From: Bacteroidia bacterium | GTDB taxonomy: Bacteria; Bacteroidota; Bacteroidia; B-17B0; Aurantibacillaceae | NCBI GenBank assembly: GCA_016787705.1 | Contig: JAEUTP010000015.1 | Span: 124,001-188,000 of the forward strand | DNA: 64,000 nt | Direction of reading: 5' to 3' | In this document: in pieces, positions 53,827 to 63,893 of the stretch | Position numbering within the stretch: position 1 is the first letter of the stretch | Layout: each line of letters starts with the position of its first letter | Program-made: the position numbers and the translations under genes | The notes under the pieces: model-generated | What the model was told of the DNA's origin: nothing | What the model saw: only the letters and a program-made list of their open reading frames with translations | The model's database searches: none

Positions 53827-55533
53827 ATGAAAAAAACGATCATACTTAGCGCCGTTGCCTTTACAGGTTTTTTAAACGCGCAAACATTACAGGATGCTGT
53901 TGCTAAAACAGATAACGAACGTTATGCAGCCGCAGCTGTAGAATTTCGTGCCCTAATTGCGAAAGACGCCACTAAAGGAGAAAACTATTTTTATTACGGT
54001 GAGAATTTTTTTAAAAATGATATGATAGATAGCGCCAGCATCTTTTACAATAAAGGTGCTGAAGCAAACGCAACATATCCTTTAAATCATGTGGGTATTG
54101 GTAAAGTTTTATTGGCAAAAGGCAATGTGGCCGATGCAAAAACACAGTTTTACAAAGCCATTGCCTTAGGCGCAAATAAAAACGCCGAGTTGTTACGCAA
54201 AGTGGCTGAAGCTTGGTTAGCAACTGATACAAAAAATCCTGACGAAGCCTTGGTACAAATTAATGCGGCTATAAAATTAGAGCCAAAAAATCCTGAGAAT
54301 TATATTATTTTGGGTGATGCACAATTGGAAAAAAACCCAACGGATGGTAGCGGCCCAATTAAAAGCTACAAGCAAGCAACAACTTTAAATCCAAAAAACG
54401 TAAAAGGTATTTTGCGTGAAGGTAAATTATACCAACGCGGTCGTAACTACCAATTAGCAATTGATAAATACAAAGAAGCAATTGCTATTGATGCTACGTT
54501 TGCGCCCGCTTACAGAGAGTTGGCTGAGGTATATTCACTTTACCAAAAACACACATTAGCAATTGAGAACTGGAAAAAATATTTAGAATTAAACAACAGC
54601 GATGAAGCACGTTACCGTTTTATGAGTGCATTATTCTCAAATAAGCAATATGCTGATGCAATCACTGAGTACGAAGGTTTAAAAAAATCAGGCTTTAAAA
54701 ACCTGTATTTAGAGCGTTTGGCTGGTTACAGTTATTATGAGATCGGAAATAAAACAGATGCTGAAGCTTATAACAAGGGTTTAAATTCTATTGAGAATTT
54801 CTTCCAAATGGCAGGGCCTAACTTTAAATATTTATATAACGATTATAAATACAAAGGTTTATTATTAGCACGTACCGGCAAAGACTCGTTAGGTGTATTG
54901 GAAATGGAAAAGGCTATTGTGCTTGATCCTGCTGCATCGGGCGAATTGAATACAGCAATTGCAGATATCTACATGAAGTCGAAAAAATACGATAAAGTAA
55001 TAAAAGCATTTGAGCGTAAAATGAATGGTGATGTGAAGAACTTAACCAATAATGATTATTTTACAATGGGCCGCGCGTATTATTATCAAGGTGGAAACGT
55101 TCAGCGTGATGCCGCTTTAATTAAAGATGCTAAAGCCAAAACTGCAAAAGAAGCAGAGGCAAAACCATTATTTATTAGTGCCGATTCTTCTTTCTCTAAA
55201 CTAACACAACTTAGTCCAACATGGCCGGTTGGTTATTTCTGGAGAGGAAAAGCAAATGTGCAGTTAGATCCAACTAATGAAAAAGCATTGGCAAAACCGC
55301 ATTACGAAAAAGCAATCTCTTTAGTTAAGCCTGAAGAGCGCGCTACGCCAACGTATAAAAATAACATGATCGAAGCGTTAGAATATCTTGCCGGTTATTA
55401 TACAGGTATAAAAGATAAAACAAAAGCAGACGAACTTTGGAAACAGGTGCAGGAATTAGATTCAAACAACGCTAAAGCAAAAATCTATTTTAATCCTCCT
55501 AAGCAAGGCACCAAGCCTGCGGGTAAACAATAG
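53827..55533 (+). CDS. TPR repeat protein, exported
   Basis: 568 aa from ATG 53827; a GTG at 53797 lies inside the promoter region and would prefix the signal peptide MKKTIILSAVAFTGFLNAQ. The remainder is tetratricopeptide repeats over most of the length, for example NPENYIILGDAQLEK, KGILREGKLYQRGRNYQLAI and PAYRELAEVYSLYQKHTLAI. A similar TPR protein often closes ExbBD-TonB clusters in this phylum, though I cannot confirm a shared function. A strong terminator follows. Confidence 0.85.
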   Translation: MKKTIILSAVAFTGFLNAQTLQDAVAKTDNERYAAAAVEFRALIAKDATKGENYFYYGENFFKNDMIDSASIFYNKGAEANATYPLNHVGIGKVLLAKGNVADAKTQFYKAIALGANKNAELLRKVAEAWLATDTKNPDEALVQINAAIKLEPKNPENYIILGDAQLEKNPTDGSGPIKSYKQATTLNPKNVKGILREGKLYQRGRNYQLAIDKYKEAIAIDATFAPAYRELAEVYSLYQKHTLAIENWKKYLELNNSDEARYRFMSALFSNKQYADAITEYEGLKKSGFKNLYLERLAGYSYYEIGNKTDAEAYNKGLNSIENFFQMAGPNFKYLYNDYKYKGLLLARTGKDSLGVLEMEKAIVLDPAASGELNTAIADIYMKSKKYDKVIKAFERKMNGDVKNLTNNDYFTMGRAYYYQGGNVQRDAALIKDAKAKTAKEAEAKPLFISADSSFSKLTQLSPTWPVGYFWRGKANVQLDPTNEKALAKPHYEKAISLVKPEERATPTYKNNMIEALEYLAGYYTGIKDKTKADELWKQVQELDSNNAKAKIYFNPPKQGTKPAGKQ

Positions 55534-55556
55534 TTTTTGATCAGTGAAATTTAATT

Positions 55557-55590
55557 AAGCCCATCGATTTTTCGATGGGCTTTCTTTTTT
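55557..55590 (+). terminator. Terminator after TPR gene
   Basis: Stem AGCCCATCGA (55558-55567) / TCGATGGGCT (55572-55581), loop TTTT, followed by TTCTTTTTT. It closes the 48.5-55.5 kb cluster. Confidence 0.9.
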
Positions 55591-55640
55591 AAATTACAAT
55601 TAAAAAGCTTTTGCGTTTAACTATCAGCGAAAATTTGTGT

Positions 55641-55658
55641 TCCCGATAATTATCGGGA
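55641..55658. repeat. Perfect 18-bp palindrome (REP-like), copy 2
   Basis: Arms TCCCGATAA/TTATCGGGA share TCCCGATA...TATCGGGA with the copy at 15252, with a different centre (AT instead of GC). Compensated centres suggest the hairpin, not the exact sequence, is preserved. Apart from it, the terminator and the promoter, this 244-bp gap shows nothing. Confidence 0.65.
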
Positions 55659-55753
55659 TTGTGGCTATATAATTATATGATCAATTGTTTACATTTTACC
55701 TGTTAAATTAAGCAAAACAAAACAAATTAATTAACTCATTTTGACTATTTTAC

Positions 55754-55761
55754 TATCTTTG
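55754..55761 (+). promoter_or_regulatory. uppS/bamA promoter, -7 element TATCTTTG
   Basis: Exact TAnnTTTG match 16 bp before the uppS ATG. A -33 TTTG is absent at normal spacing. Confidence 0.45.
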
Positions 55762-55777
55762 TCTGCCCCAGTATCCA

Positions 55778-56524
55778 ATGGATTTAAAGCAATCGATCGA
55801 TAAAAACAACATCCCGCAGCACGTTGCCATTATTATGGACGGAAACGGTCGTTGGGCCAAACAACAAGGGGAAGACCGCATTTTTGGACACCACGAAGGT
55901 GTAAACTCTGTTCGCGAAATTGTAGAAGCCTGTGGTGAAATAGGCGTTAAATACCTTACCCTTTATGCTTTTAGTACCGAAAACTGGAACCGGCCTAAAG
56001 ACGAAGTGGACGCTTTAATGGAATTGTTGGTAGCAACCATTAGCATGGAAACGCCTAACCTAAATAAAAAAGGCGTACGCTTACAAGCTATTGGCGATAT
56101 TAAAAGTTTACCAGAATCGTGCCAGGCAGAGTTACAAGAATCTATTGATATTACTGCAAACAATAATACCGTAACCTTAATTCTGGCCTTAAGTTATTCC
56201 AGCAAATGGGAGATCACAAACTCAGTAAAAGAAATCGCAAAACAAATTGAAGAAGGAAAATTAAAAGCAACTGAAATTACTTCAAAACATATTGAAAAAC
56301 ATTTAAACACCAATAAATATCCCGATCCTGAATTAATGATCCGCACAAGCGGCGAACACCGAATCAGCAACTTTTTATTATGGCAATTAGCTTACGCCGA
56401 ATTTTATTTTACCGATACCTTATGGCCTGATTTTAGAAAAGACGATTTTTTTAAAGCCATTTTATCATATCAAAACCGTGAGCGTCGCTTCGGGCAAACA
56501 AGCGAACAAATCTCAAAAAATTAA
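55778..56524 (+). CDS. uppS: Undecaprenyl diphosphate synthase UppS
   Basis: 248 aa. This cis-prenyltransferase makes the C55 lipid carrier for peptidoglycan and O-antigen. Motifs: HVAIIMDGNGRWAKQQG (catalytic Asp), TLYAFSTENWNRP, LALSYSSKWEI and DPELMIRTSGEHRISNFLLWQLAYAEFYF. All family regions are intact. bamA starts just after the stop (ATG 56526), so they are tightly coupled. Confidence 0.97.
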   Translation: MDLKQSIDKNNIPQHVAIIMDGNGRWAKQQGEDRIFGHHEGVNSVREIVEACGEIGVKYLTLYAFSTENWNRPKDEVDALMELLVATISMETPNLNKKGVRLQAIGDIKSLPESCQAELQESIDITANNNTVTLILALSYSSKWEITNSVKEIAKQIEEGKLKATEITSKHIEKHLNTNKYPDPELMIRTSGEHRISNFLLWQLAYAEFYFTDTLWPDFRKDDFFKAILSYQNRERRFGQTSEQISKN

Positions 56525-56525
56525 A

Positions 56526-59129
56526 ATGGGAAAACATATTATAAAAATAGTTTTTCTATTGGCAATAAGCTTAAACAGCTTCGCACAAAACGACTCTACA
56601 TTTTTAGAGTCGGTTAAAAGCCCAAAAAAATATCAGATCGGTGGTATTACCATCGAAGGAGCCGAGAACACAGATAAAAACGTTTTAACCTTATTGTCAG
56701 GTCTTAATGTTGGCGATGAGATAACTGTGCCCGGCGAAAAAATTACCGATGCCATTAAGGCTTTATGGAAGCAATATATTTTTGAAGACATACAGATCTT
56801 GCAGGATAAAATTATTGGTAACGATATCTTCTTAATAATAAAAGTGGTTGAGCGACCGCGCTTATCAAAATTTGCTTTTAAGGGGGATGTTAAAAAAAGC
56901 GATGCCGATGATATTCGTGGTAAAATACGTTTGTTACAGGGCCGTGTGGTTACCGACTACATGATTGGAACTATAAAAAACACAGTACGAGATTATTATC
57001 TCGATAAGGGGTATTATTTTAACGAGGTAGATATCATTCAAAAAAGAGATACTTCAAAAAAATTACCGCATACAATTATTACCATCAAAGTAACAAAAAA
57101 CAAAAAAGTACGCATACAGGATGTAAACATTATTGGCAATACTGTTATTAAAGATTGGAAACTGCGCCGTAAGTTGGAAGACAGTAAGCCTCGCCGCTGG
57201 TGGAACCCCTTCAACTCCGGAAAATATTTAGAAGACAATTTAAAGAAAGACCTTCCTGCCATTGCTGCAAAGTATAATTCAAAAGGATACCGTGATGCCC
57301 GAGTTATAAAAGATACTGTTTATTTTGTAGCACCAAACCGCGTGGCCATTGATATTACAATTGATGAAGGGCATAAATATTATTTCGGGAAGTTTAAATG
57401 GTTTGGAAACGCCAAATACCGTAGCGGTCAGCTGGATACGATCTTGAACATTCCTGAAGGAACAGTTTACGATCAAAGCAAATTAGAACAAAAATTATTT
57501 ATGAATCCTAACGGCTTTGATATTACCAGCCTTTATATGGATGATGGATATTTGTTCTTCCAGGTTAACCCGCAAGAAAGCAATATTCATAACGATACTA
57601 TTGATTTTGATGTTTTGATGTATGAAGGCAGGCAGGCAACCATTAATAAAGTTACCGTTAAAGGCAATGATAAAACAAACGATCATGTAATTTACCGCGA
57701 GATATTTACTAAGCCTGGGCAGTTATTTAGGCGTTCGGATATTATCCGTACACAACGCCAGCTAGCGCAATTAGGTTATTTTGATCCTGAAAAACTGGAC
57801 GTAAAACCACAACCAAATCCCGCAGATGGAACCGTAGACATTGAATATGTTGTAGAAGAAAAACCCAGCGATCAGATAGAATTAAGTGGCGGTTGGGGAG
57901 GCCGCAACTCGCTAAATAACCAAAGCGGCGTTGGCGGTATTGGTATTATTGGCACATTGGGTGTAACATTCAACAATTTTTCTGCAAAAAATTTATTTAA
58001 AGCGTCATCCTGGAGACCGTTACCAAGTGGCGATGGTCAACGTTTAAGTCTTCGTGCGCAAACAAATGGTATTTATTATCAGTCGTATAACTTCTCGTTT
58101 ACCGAGCCATGGTTGGGTGGTAAAAAGCCAAACTCATTAACGGTTTCGGCGTTTCACTCGTTGTTTAGTAACGGACAAAAAAAATATGTTGATAGTGAAG
58201 TAGGAAAGATCTATAATCCCAAACGCCAAAGTATGAGTATTATTGGTGGCTCGGTTGGTTTAGGGCGACGTTTAAAATGGCCTGATAATTATTTTAATAT
58301 GTTTACGAACTTAAATTATAATTATTACGATCTTAAAAATTACGGAGCATTTATTTTTACAAACGGTTTTGCAAATGACTTTAACCTTCAGTTAAACATT
58401 TCGCGTAACTCGGTTGATGCGCCTATTTATCCTAAAACAGGCTCTAACTTTACCTTTTTAGGTCAGTTTACGCCTCCTTATTCTCTCTACAATAACAAAG
58501 ATTACAGCAAACTGCCCGATGCTGAAAAATACCGTTATATCGAATATCAAAAATATAAGATCACAGCAGAGTGGTTTACTCAGTTAACCAACAAAAAAGC
58601 GGCAGAGGGTAAAGAGGCCCGCAACTTTGTGTTACGCACAAAAGTAGGTTATGGCTTTTTAGCACGCTATAATAAATCGGTGGGTTATTCTCCATTCGAA
58701 CGCTTCTATCTTGGTGGTAGTGGTATTAGCGGGTTTCAGAATTTTGTGGCAAGAGAGATCATTGGCCTTAGAGGTTATCCTGACAACTCTTTGGTACAAA
58801 CAATGGATGCTAATGGAAATGCGGTTGGCGACCCTATTGTTGGTCGTTATACAATGGAGCTGAGGTATCCCATTAGTTTAAATCCGCAGGCAACCATATT
58901 TGTATTAGGTTTTGCCGAAGCAGGTAATGCGTGGACAGATTATAAAAAATTCAATCCTTTTCAGGTTAAGCGCAGTGCAGGTTTTGGCTTACGAGTATTT
59001 TTACCAATGTTTGGTTTATTAGGGATAGATTATGGCTGGGGCTTTGATAATGTGCCGGGTCAGCCTGGCATTGGTAACGGTACAGGCCAGTTCCACTTTA
59101 CCATTGGTGGCGCCCTTGGCGAATTATAG
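56526..59129 (+). CDS. bamA: Outer membrane protein assembly factor BamA (Omp85)
   Basis: 867 aa from ATG 56526, with signal peptide ending NSFAQ. POTRA domains run over about residues 30-450: IGGITIEGAENTDKNVLTLL, then RIQDVNIIGNTVIKDWKLRR, and VTVKGNDKTNDHVIYREIF. The C-terminal barrel (about 470-867) has the surface-antigen pattern SGGWGGRN, the YLGGSGISGFQ loop region, and a final strand with FHFTIGGALGEL. It folds and inserts outer-membrane beta-barrels. The in-frame GTG/ATG at 56478 would overlap uppS and precede the signal peptide, so I rejected it. Confidence 0.96.
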   Translation: MGKHIIKIVFLLAISLNSFAQNDSTFLESVKSPKKYQIGGITIEGAENTDKNVLTLLSGLNVGDEITVPGEKITDAIKALWKQYIFEDIQILQDKIIGNDIFLIIKVVERPRLSKFAFKGDVKKSDADDIRGKIRLLQGRVVTDYMIGTIKNTVRDYYLDKGYYFNEVDIIQKRDTSKKLPHTIITIKVTKNKKVRIQDVNIIGNTVIKDWKLRRKLEDSKPRRWWNPFNSGKYLEDNLKKDLPAIAAKYNSKGYRDARVIKDTVYFVAPNRVAIDITIDEGHKYYFGKFKWFGNAKYRSGQLDTILNIPEGTVYDQSKLEQKLFMNPNGFDITSLYMDDGYLFFQVNPQESNIHNDTIDFDVLMYEGRQATINKVTVKGNDKTNDHVIYREIFTKPGQLFRRSDIIRTQRQLAQLGYFDPEKLDVKPQPNPADGTVDIEYVVEEKPSDQIELSGGWGGRNSLNNQSGVGGIGIIGTLGVTFNNFSAKNLFKASSWRPLPSGDGQRLSLRAQTNGIYYQSYNFSFTEPWLGGKKPNSLTVSAFHSLFSNGQKKYVDSEVGKIYNPKRQSMSIIGGSVGLGRRLKWPDNYFNMFTNLNYNYYDLKNYGAFIFTNGFANDFNLQLNISRNSVDAPIYPKTGSNFTFLGQFTPPYSLYNNKDYSKLPDAEKYRYIEYQKYKITAEWFTQLTNKKAAEGKEARNFVLRTKVGYGFLARYNKSVGYSPFERFYLGGSGISGFQNFVAREIIGLRGYPDNSLVQTMDANGNAVGDPIVGRYTMELRYPISLNPQATIFVLGFAEAGNAWTDYKKFNPFQVKRSAGFGLRVFLPMFGLLGIDYGWGFDNVPGQPGIGNGTGQFHFTIGGALGEL

Positions 59130-59201
59130 CAAAAATGTGTTAATTGAATGATATTTTTTAAATTGGCACGTTTTATGATTAAATTTAAAAACTTAAATAG
59201 T

Positions 59202-59732
59202 ATGAAATTAAGAAGTAAAATAGTTTGTGCATTATTGACAATTGTTTCAGGCTTTGGCTTTGCTCAAAGCGGTGCTGCAAAATTTGGTTATGTTGATACA
59301 GATTATATTTTATCACAAATACCCGAATACAAAGCCGCACAAAGCGAGTTAGATAAAACAAGCGTACAGTGGCAAAAAGAAATTGAAGGAAAATATTCTG
59401 AAGTAGATAAATTATACAAAGCTTACCAGGCAGATGCTATTTTATTGACCGATGAAATGAAAAAGAAACGTGAGAATGAGATCGTGAACAAAGAAAAAGA
59501 AGTAAAAGACCTTCAAAAATCACGTTTTGGTGTAGACGGTGAGTTATTTAAAAAACGTCAGGAATTGGTAAAACCCATACAGGACAAGGTTTACAACGCT
59601 ATTAAAACAGTTGCAGAAAAAGCCGGTTTGGGGTTTATTATGGATAAAAGTGGCCAGGTTTCTATTTTGTACGCAAACAGTAAATATGATAAAAGCGATG
59701 ACGTTTTAGTTTATCTCGGATACAAAAAGTAA
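59202..59732 (+). CDS. OmpH/Skp-family periplasmic chaperone (first)
   Basis: 176 aa from ATG 59202, giving signal peptide MKLRSKIVCALLTIVSGFGFAQ; the upstream ATG at 59148 adds an unlikely basic-aromatic prefix. The mature part starts KFGYVDTDYILSQIPEYK and then forms a long charged coiled coil (about 45-120) before a C-terminal strand (LGFIMDKSGQVSILYAN). This is the Skp/OmpH design: jaws that hold unfolded outer-membrane proteins. It directly follows bamA, its functional partner. Confidence 0.92.
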   Translation: MKLRSKIVCALLTIVSGFGFAQSGAAKFGYVDTDYILSQIPEYKAAQSELDKTSVQWQKEIEGKYSEVDKLYKAYQADAILLTDEMKKKRENEIVNKEKEVKDLQKSRFGVDGELFKKRQELVKPIQDKVYNAIKTVAEKAGLGFIMDKSGQVSILYANSKYDKSDDVLVYLGYKK

Positions 59733-59798
59733 TTTTACAACCCAAAAATAAAAACACCAATAAAATCAATGCTTTTAAAAGCATACAAAACAAACACT

Positions 59799-60404
59799 AT
59801 GAACAAACAAACATTTACAAGAATAGCTCTGATCATTGCAGCGGTTGGTTTATTCTCTTTTGCAAAAGCCCAAAAAATTGCTCACCTGAGCTTAGATTCT
59901 TTGATTAGCTTAATGCCGGAAACTAAAATAGCTAAAGAAACAGCACAAAATTATTTAAAAGGAATTGATGCGGAATCTATCAGCATGCAATCTGAATTAG
60001 AAGCTAAATATCAAAAATACATGCAGGATCAGGCTACCATGAGCGATCTTGTTAGAAAGACAAAAGAAGACGAGTTAAACCAATTACAACGCCGTATCGA
60101 AGAATTTAAACAACAAGCACAGCAAGATTATCAACGTAAAACTGCCGAATTAACAGCGCCTATTATGGATAAAGCCAAAAAAGGAATTGAAGCTGTTGCA
60201 AAAGAAGGTGGTTACAAATATATATTAGATACAAGTGCCGGAAGTGTATTATATAGCGAGCCATCAGATGATGTTTTAATGGCAGTTAAAAAGAAATTAG
60301 ACGCAATGCCTGCGGCAGTTATTCCGGGTGCTACAAACCAAACCGGCGGCATTAAAACCCCTCCGGGTGGGGGCACGGGAAAAACGCCTCCAAAAAAACC
60401 ATAA
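59799..60404 (+). CDS. OmpH/Skp-family periplasmic chaperone (second)
   Basis: 201 aa from ATG 59799, giving signal peptide ending FAKAQ. It has the same architecture as the preceding gene: KIAHLSLDSLISLMPETKIAK, coiled coil (about 50-125) and YKYILDTSAGSVLYSE, plus a Gly/Pro/Lys-rich C-terminal tail (GGIKTPPGGGTGKTPPKKP). The bamA-ompH-ompH order is common in this phylum. The duplicated copies probably divide client range. A strong terminator follows. Confidence 0.92.
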   Translation: MNKQTFTRIALIIAAVGLFSFAKAQKIAHLSLDSLISLMPETKIAKETAQNYLKGIDAESISMQSELEAKYQKYMQDQATMSDLVRKTKEDELNQLQRRIEEFKQQAQQDYQRKTAELTAPIMDKAKKGIEAVAKEGGYKYILDTSAGSVLYSEPSDDVLMAVKKKLDAMPAAVIPGATNQTGGIKTPPGGGTGKTPPKKP

Positions 60405-60422
60405 TTAATTCATACATCTTAA

Positions 60423-60456
60423 AAAAGCCCTCTGTATTAAAAACAGAGGGCTTTTG
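60423..60456 (+). terminator. Terminator after the second ompH/skp
   Basis: Perfect 13-bp stem AAAAGCCCTCTGT (60423-60435) / ACAGAGGGCTTTT (60443-60455), 7-nt loop. It ends the uppS-bamA-ompH-ompH unit. Confidence 0.92.
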
Positions 60457-60620
60457 ATTTGCTGAAAAGGGAAATAAAATCCCGATGAGTTCGTCGGTAA
60501 ATAACGCCAATTAGTCTAAATTACACCAATTTACCTTAGCATTGTTAATAACTCCGTGTTGTGGCTGAGCTAATTAGCCGTACGAATTTCTTAACTTCAA
60601 TATAACAAAAAATTGTTAAT

Positions 60621-61502
60621 ATGAGAATCACATTATTCTTCGCATTAAGTTTAGGGTGTTTAAATACCCACTTTGCGCAAACATATGAAGTGATCCCCAA
60701 CACCACAGATACTATTAACTTTATTGATGAGCTTGGCAAGAAACAAGGCAAATGGGTTTTATTCGGAAAACATAAACCAAATACCTGCTATGCTCCTACT
60801 CAAAAAGCGGAAGAAGGGTCGTACAAAGAGAACCGTAAAACCGGTATCTGGATGGAATATTTTTGCAATGGCAATACAAAAAATAAAATAACATTTGTTA
60901 ATGGCCGCCCTGATGGTTATGCAATAGTTTACCATGAGAACGGAAAAATTGAAGAAGAAGGGCAATGGAAAAACAACCGTTGGGTAGGTGCTTTTAAACA
61001 ATATTACGATAACGGCCAGGTTCAACACGAATTTACATTCAACAACAGCGGCAAACGTGAAGGCGTTCAAACCTATAAATACGAAAATGGGCAATTAGCT
61101 GTACAAGGTAATTTTGTTGATGGAAAAGAGACTGGCACTGTAAAAGAGTTTTACGAGAACGGACAATTAAAAGCCGAGAAAAAATTTGACAATGGAAACG
61201 TTGATGTTGCTTCTATCAAAATATACGAATCAACAGAAAAGATCGTAAAGAAAGTAGAAACACCTGATAACGCACCGAAAATTGCTATTAAGGCCGACGA
61301 AAAACCTGCAAATGGCCCATTGGTATTAAATGGCAAGCAAACACTTTACAACAAAAATAAACAGGTAACTAAAGACGGTATTTTTAAAGATAACCGTTTT
61401 ATGGAAGGTAAAGCTTACATTTATAATGACAACGGCATTTTACAACAAGTAGCAGTTTATAAAAATGGTATTTACGTTGGCGACGCGCCAATAGAAAACT
61501 AA
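60621..61502 (+). CDS. YwqK/MORN-type repeat protein (second), exported
   Basis: 293 aa. Signal peptide ends THFAQ (about 20). The repeats match the MORN-variant signature, such as KQGKWVLFGKHKPN, RKTGIWMEYFCNGN and NRWVGAFKQYYDNGQ. A Lys-rich linker (about 195-235) separates them from a last repeat group (LNGKQTLYNKNKQVTKDGIF). It is about half the size of the paralogue at 636-2333. It stands alone between two terminators. The 216-bp gap before it shows no convincing promoter. Confidence 0.85.
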   Translation: MRITLFFALSLGCLNTHFAQTYEVIPNTTDTINFIDELGKKQGKWVLFGKHKPNTCYAPTQKAEEGSYKENRKTGIWMEYFCNGNTKNKITFVNGRPDGYAIVYHENGKIEEEGQWKNNRWVGAFKQYYDNGQVQHEFTFNNSGKREGVQTYKYENGQLAVQGNFVDGKETGTVKEFYENGQLKAEKKFDNGNVDVASIKIYESTEKIVKKVETPDNAPKIAIKADEKPANGPLVLNGKQTLYNKNKQVTKDGIFKDNRFMEGKAYIYNDNGILQQVAVYKNGIYVGDAPIEN

Positions 61503-61524
61503 GAAAAGAATTTTAATATATTTT

Positions 61525-61557
61525 AAGGCGGAAATATTTTTTCCGCCTTTTTTTATT
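61525..61557 (+). terminator. Terminator after the second MORN gene
   Basis: Stem AAGGCGGAA (61525-61533) / TTCCGCCTT (61541-61549), followed by a T run; it lies 18 bp before cysS. Confidence 0.9.
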
Positions 61558-61575
61558 GTGTAATTTAGTCTTCCT

Positions 61576-63042
61576 ATGCAAGCCCTGTTTTTATACAACA
61601 CCCTTACCCGAAAGAAAGAAGAGTTTAAGGCCATTAAACCACCATTTGTTGGTTTGTATGTTTGTGGCCCAACGGTTTACAGTGATGTGCATTTAGGCAA
61701 TTGCCGCACGTTTATTTCTTTTGATATGATCTACCGTTATCTTATTCATATAGGATACAAAGTACGTTATGTGCGCAATATTACTGATGCCGGGCACCTG
61801 GAAGGCGATCGTGACGAGGGAGATGATAAATTCGCCAAAAAAGCAAGGTTAGAACAGGTAGATCCAATGGAAATTGTACAAAAGTACACCGTTGGTTTTC
61901 ATGATGTAATGCAGGCCTTCAACAACATGCCGCCAAGCATTGAGCCTACTGCCACTGGCCATATTTGCGAGCAGATAGAAATGGTAAAAGAAATTATTGA
62001 AAAAGGTTTTGCATACGAAGTAAACGGCACCGTTTATTTTGATGTAGAAAAATACAATAAAGATTTTTCTTACGGTCAGTTAACAAACAGAAAATTAGAA
62101 GAGTTGTTAGAAGGTACACGCGAATTAAGCGGGCAGGATGAAAAACGCGGTCGCCTGGATTTTGCATTATGGATAAAAGCAAAACCCGAAACATTAATGC
62201 GTTGGCCATCGCCTTGGGGATGGGGTTTTCCGGGTTGGCACATTGAATGTTCTGCCATGAGCAGTAAATATTTAGGCGATGTATTTGATATACATGGCGG
62301 TGGTATGGACTTACAAGCCACACATCACACTAATGAAATTGCGCAATCACAAGCTTGCAACCATAAATCACCTGTAAATTACTGGATGCACACCAACATG
62401 CTAACGGTTAACGGTGTGCGTATGTCTAAATCTGCAGGTAATGGTTTTTTACCCGGAGAATTATTCACCGGTTCTCATCCTTTATTAGAAAAAGGCTACA
62501 GCCCTATGGCGGTGCGCTTTTTTATGATGCAAACACATTACCACAGCACGCTCGATTTTTCTAACGAAGCATTGCAGGCAAGTGAAAAAGGCTTTGAGCG
62601 TTTGATGGAGGCACATTCAACATTACAAAACTTAAAAGCATCGGCAACATCTACTGAAGATATAAAAGCATTGCAACAAAAATGTTACGATGCTATGAAT
62701 GATGATTTTAATACACCTGTTTTAGTTGCACATTTATTTGAAACTGTTCGTATCATTAATTCAGCCAACGATGGTAAATTAAGTTTAACGCAGGCAGACA
62801 TCGATCTTTTAAAAACGATATATCAAAATTTTATTTTTGATATAATGGGCTTGAAAAAAGAAGAAGAAGGAAACTCCAAAGCTGCGGGAGCGCTTAGTAA
62901 AGTAATGGATCTTGTTTTAGATATTCGTAATAAAGCAAAAGTAGAAAAGAATTTTCCGTTAAGTGATGAGATCCGCAATAAGTTGACTGATGCAGGCGTT
63001 CAGATAAAAGATACCAAAGAAGGCTCTTCTTGGAAAATATAA
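61576..63042 (+). CDS. cysS: Cysteinyl-tRNA synthetase
   Basis: 488 aa. Class I synthetase: zinc-site Cys in [15 protein letters not shown] with the HIGH-equivalent HLGN, then [32 protein letters not shown] (zinc histidines) and MSKSAGN (KMSKS). The C-terminal helical domain ends [24 protein letters not shown]. It charges tRNA-Cys. The next gene starts 2 bp after the stop. Confidence 0.98.
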   Translation: MQALFLYNTLTRKKEEFKAIKPPFVGLYVCGPTVYSDVHLGNCRTFISFDMIYRYLIHIGYKVRYVRNITDAGHLEGDRDEGDDKFAKKARLEQVDPMEIVQKYTVGFHDVMQAFNNMPPSIEPTATGHICEQIEMVKEIIEKGFAYEVNGTVYFDVEKYNKDFSYGQLTNRKLEELLEGTRELSGQDEKRGRLDFALWIKAKPETLMRWPSPWGWGFPGWHIECSAMSSKYLGDVFDIHGGGMDLQATHHTNEIAQSQACNHKSPVNYWMHTNMLTVNGVRMSKSAGNGFLPGELFTGSHPLLEKGYSPMAVRFFMMQTHYHSTLDFSNEALQASEKGFERLMEAHSTLQNLKASATSTEDIKALQQKCYDAMNDDFNTPVLVAHLFETVRIINSANDGKLSLTQADIDLLKTIYQNFIFDIMGLKKEEEGNSKAAGALSKVMDLVLDIRNKAKVEKNFPLSDEIRNKLTDAGVQIKDTKEGSSWKI

Positions 63043-63044
63043 AA

Positions 63045-63893
63045 ATGAAAAGCGCAAAAAAAATAATTTCTTTTTCTGCAATTGTTATTGCATTTGTCTC
63101 CTGTAGTTCTTGCGAACCCGAAGTAAAAAAAGACCCTGAAATACCGGTAAATGATCCTATTCATGAAAAACCCGTTATTCCTGTATTGGATTATTCTATT
63201 GTTGCTACTGTACCACACGATACAACTGCATTTACCGAGGGCCTTTTATTTCATGATAATAAATTATTTGAAAGCACAGGCTCACCCGATAATATGCCAG
63301 AATTAAAATCTGTTTTAGGAATTGTAGATATGAAAACGGGTAAACTCGACGCTAAAGTTGAGCTAGATAAAAAAGCTTACCCTTTTGGTGAAGGTATGGT
63401 TATTTTAAACGAAAAAATTTACCAGGTAACCTACAAAGAGCAAACCGGTTTTATTTACGATGTAAAAACATTTAAAAAAATTGGTCAGTTTAATTATTCA
63501 AATAAAGAAGGCTGGGGTTTAACCACCGATGGTACGTACATTATTATGAGTGATGGTACCAATAACTTAACTTATTTTGATGCAGAAATGAAACCGGTAA
63601 AAACCCTTGCCGTTAATGAAAATGGCTATGCTGCCGATGCATTAAATGAATTGGAATACATTAAAGGCTTTATTTACGCTAACATTTATACAACAGGTTA
63701 TATTGTTAAGATCGATCCTAAAACCGGCAATATCGTAGCCAAAATTAACTTAACACCGAAGTTTTATGAAATGCACACAGCGCATCCTAATACTTTAGAA
63801 ATGAACGGCATTGCCTACGATTCTATTGCAGATAAAATTTATGTTACGGGCAAGCTCTGGCCTGTAATGTACGAAGTTAAATTCGATCACTAA
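63045..63893 (+). CDS. Glutaminyl-peptide cyclotransferase, lipoprotein
   Basis: 282 aa from ATG 63045; the TTG at 63030 overlaps cysS and would prepend five residues. The leader ends at a lipobox-like AFVSC (Cys about 20). A glutamine-cyclotransferase beta-propeller follows: VPHDTTAFTEGLLFHDNKLFE, YPFGEGMVILNEKIYQVTYKE, EGWGLTTDGTYIIMSDG, and ELEYIKGFIYANIYTT near the end. It converts N-terminal glutamine to pyroglutamate on exported peptides. Pyroglutamate N-termini occur on many Bacteroidota secreted proteins. Confidence 0.9.
   Translation: MKSAKKIISFSAIVIAFVSCSSCEPEVKKDPEIPVNDPIHEKPVIPVLDYSIVATVPHDTTAFTEGLLFHDNKLFESTGSPDNMPELKSVLGIVDMKTGKLDAKVELDKKAYPFGEGMVILNEKIYQVTYKEQTGFIYDVKTFKKIGQFNYSNKEGWGLTTDGTYIIMSDGTNNLTYFDAEMKPVKTLAVNENGYAADALNELEYIKGFIYANIYTTGYIVKIDPKTGNIVAKINLTPKFYEMHTAHPNTLEMNGIAYDSIADKIYVTGKLWPVMYEVKFDH

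Noticed and set aside
56478..56525. Upstream start for bamA inside uppS
   Set aside because: It would put 16 polar residues before the signal peptide; ATG 56526 gives a proper leader.
60478..60505. Possible third copy of the CCCGAT palindrome
   Set aside because: Only a 4-bp stem (CCGA/TCGG) can be formed and the arms differ from the other copies.
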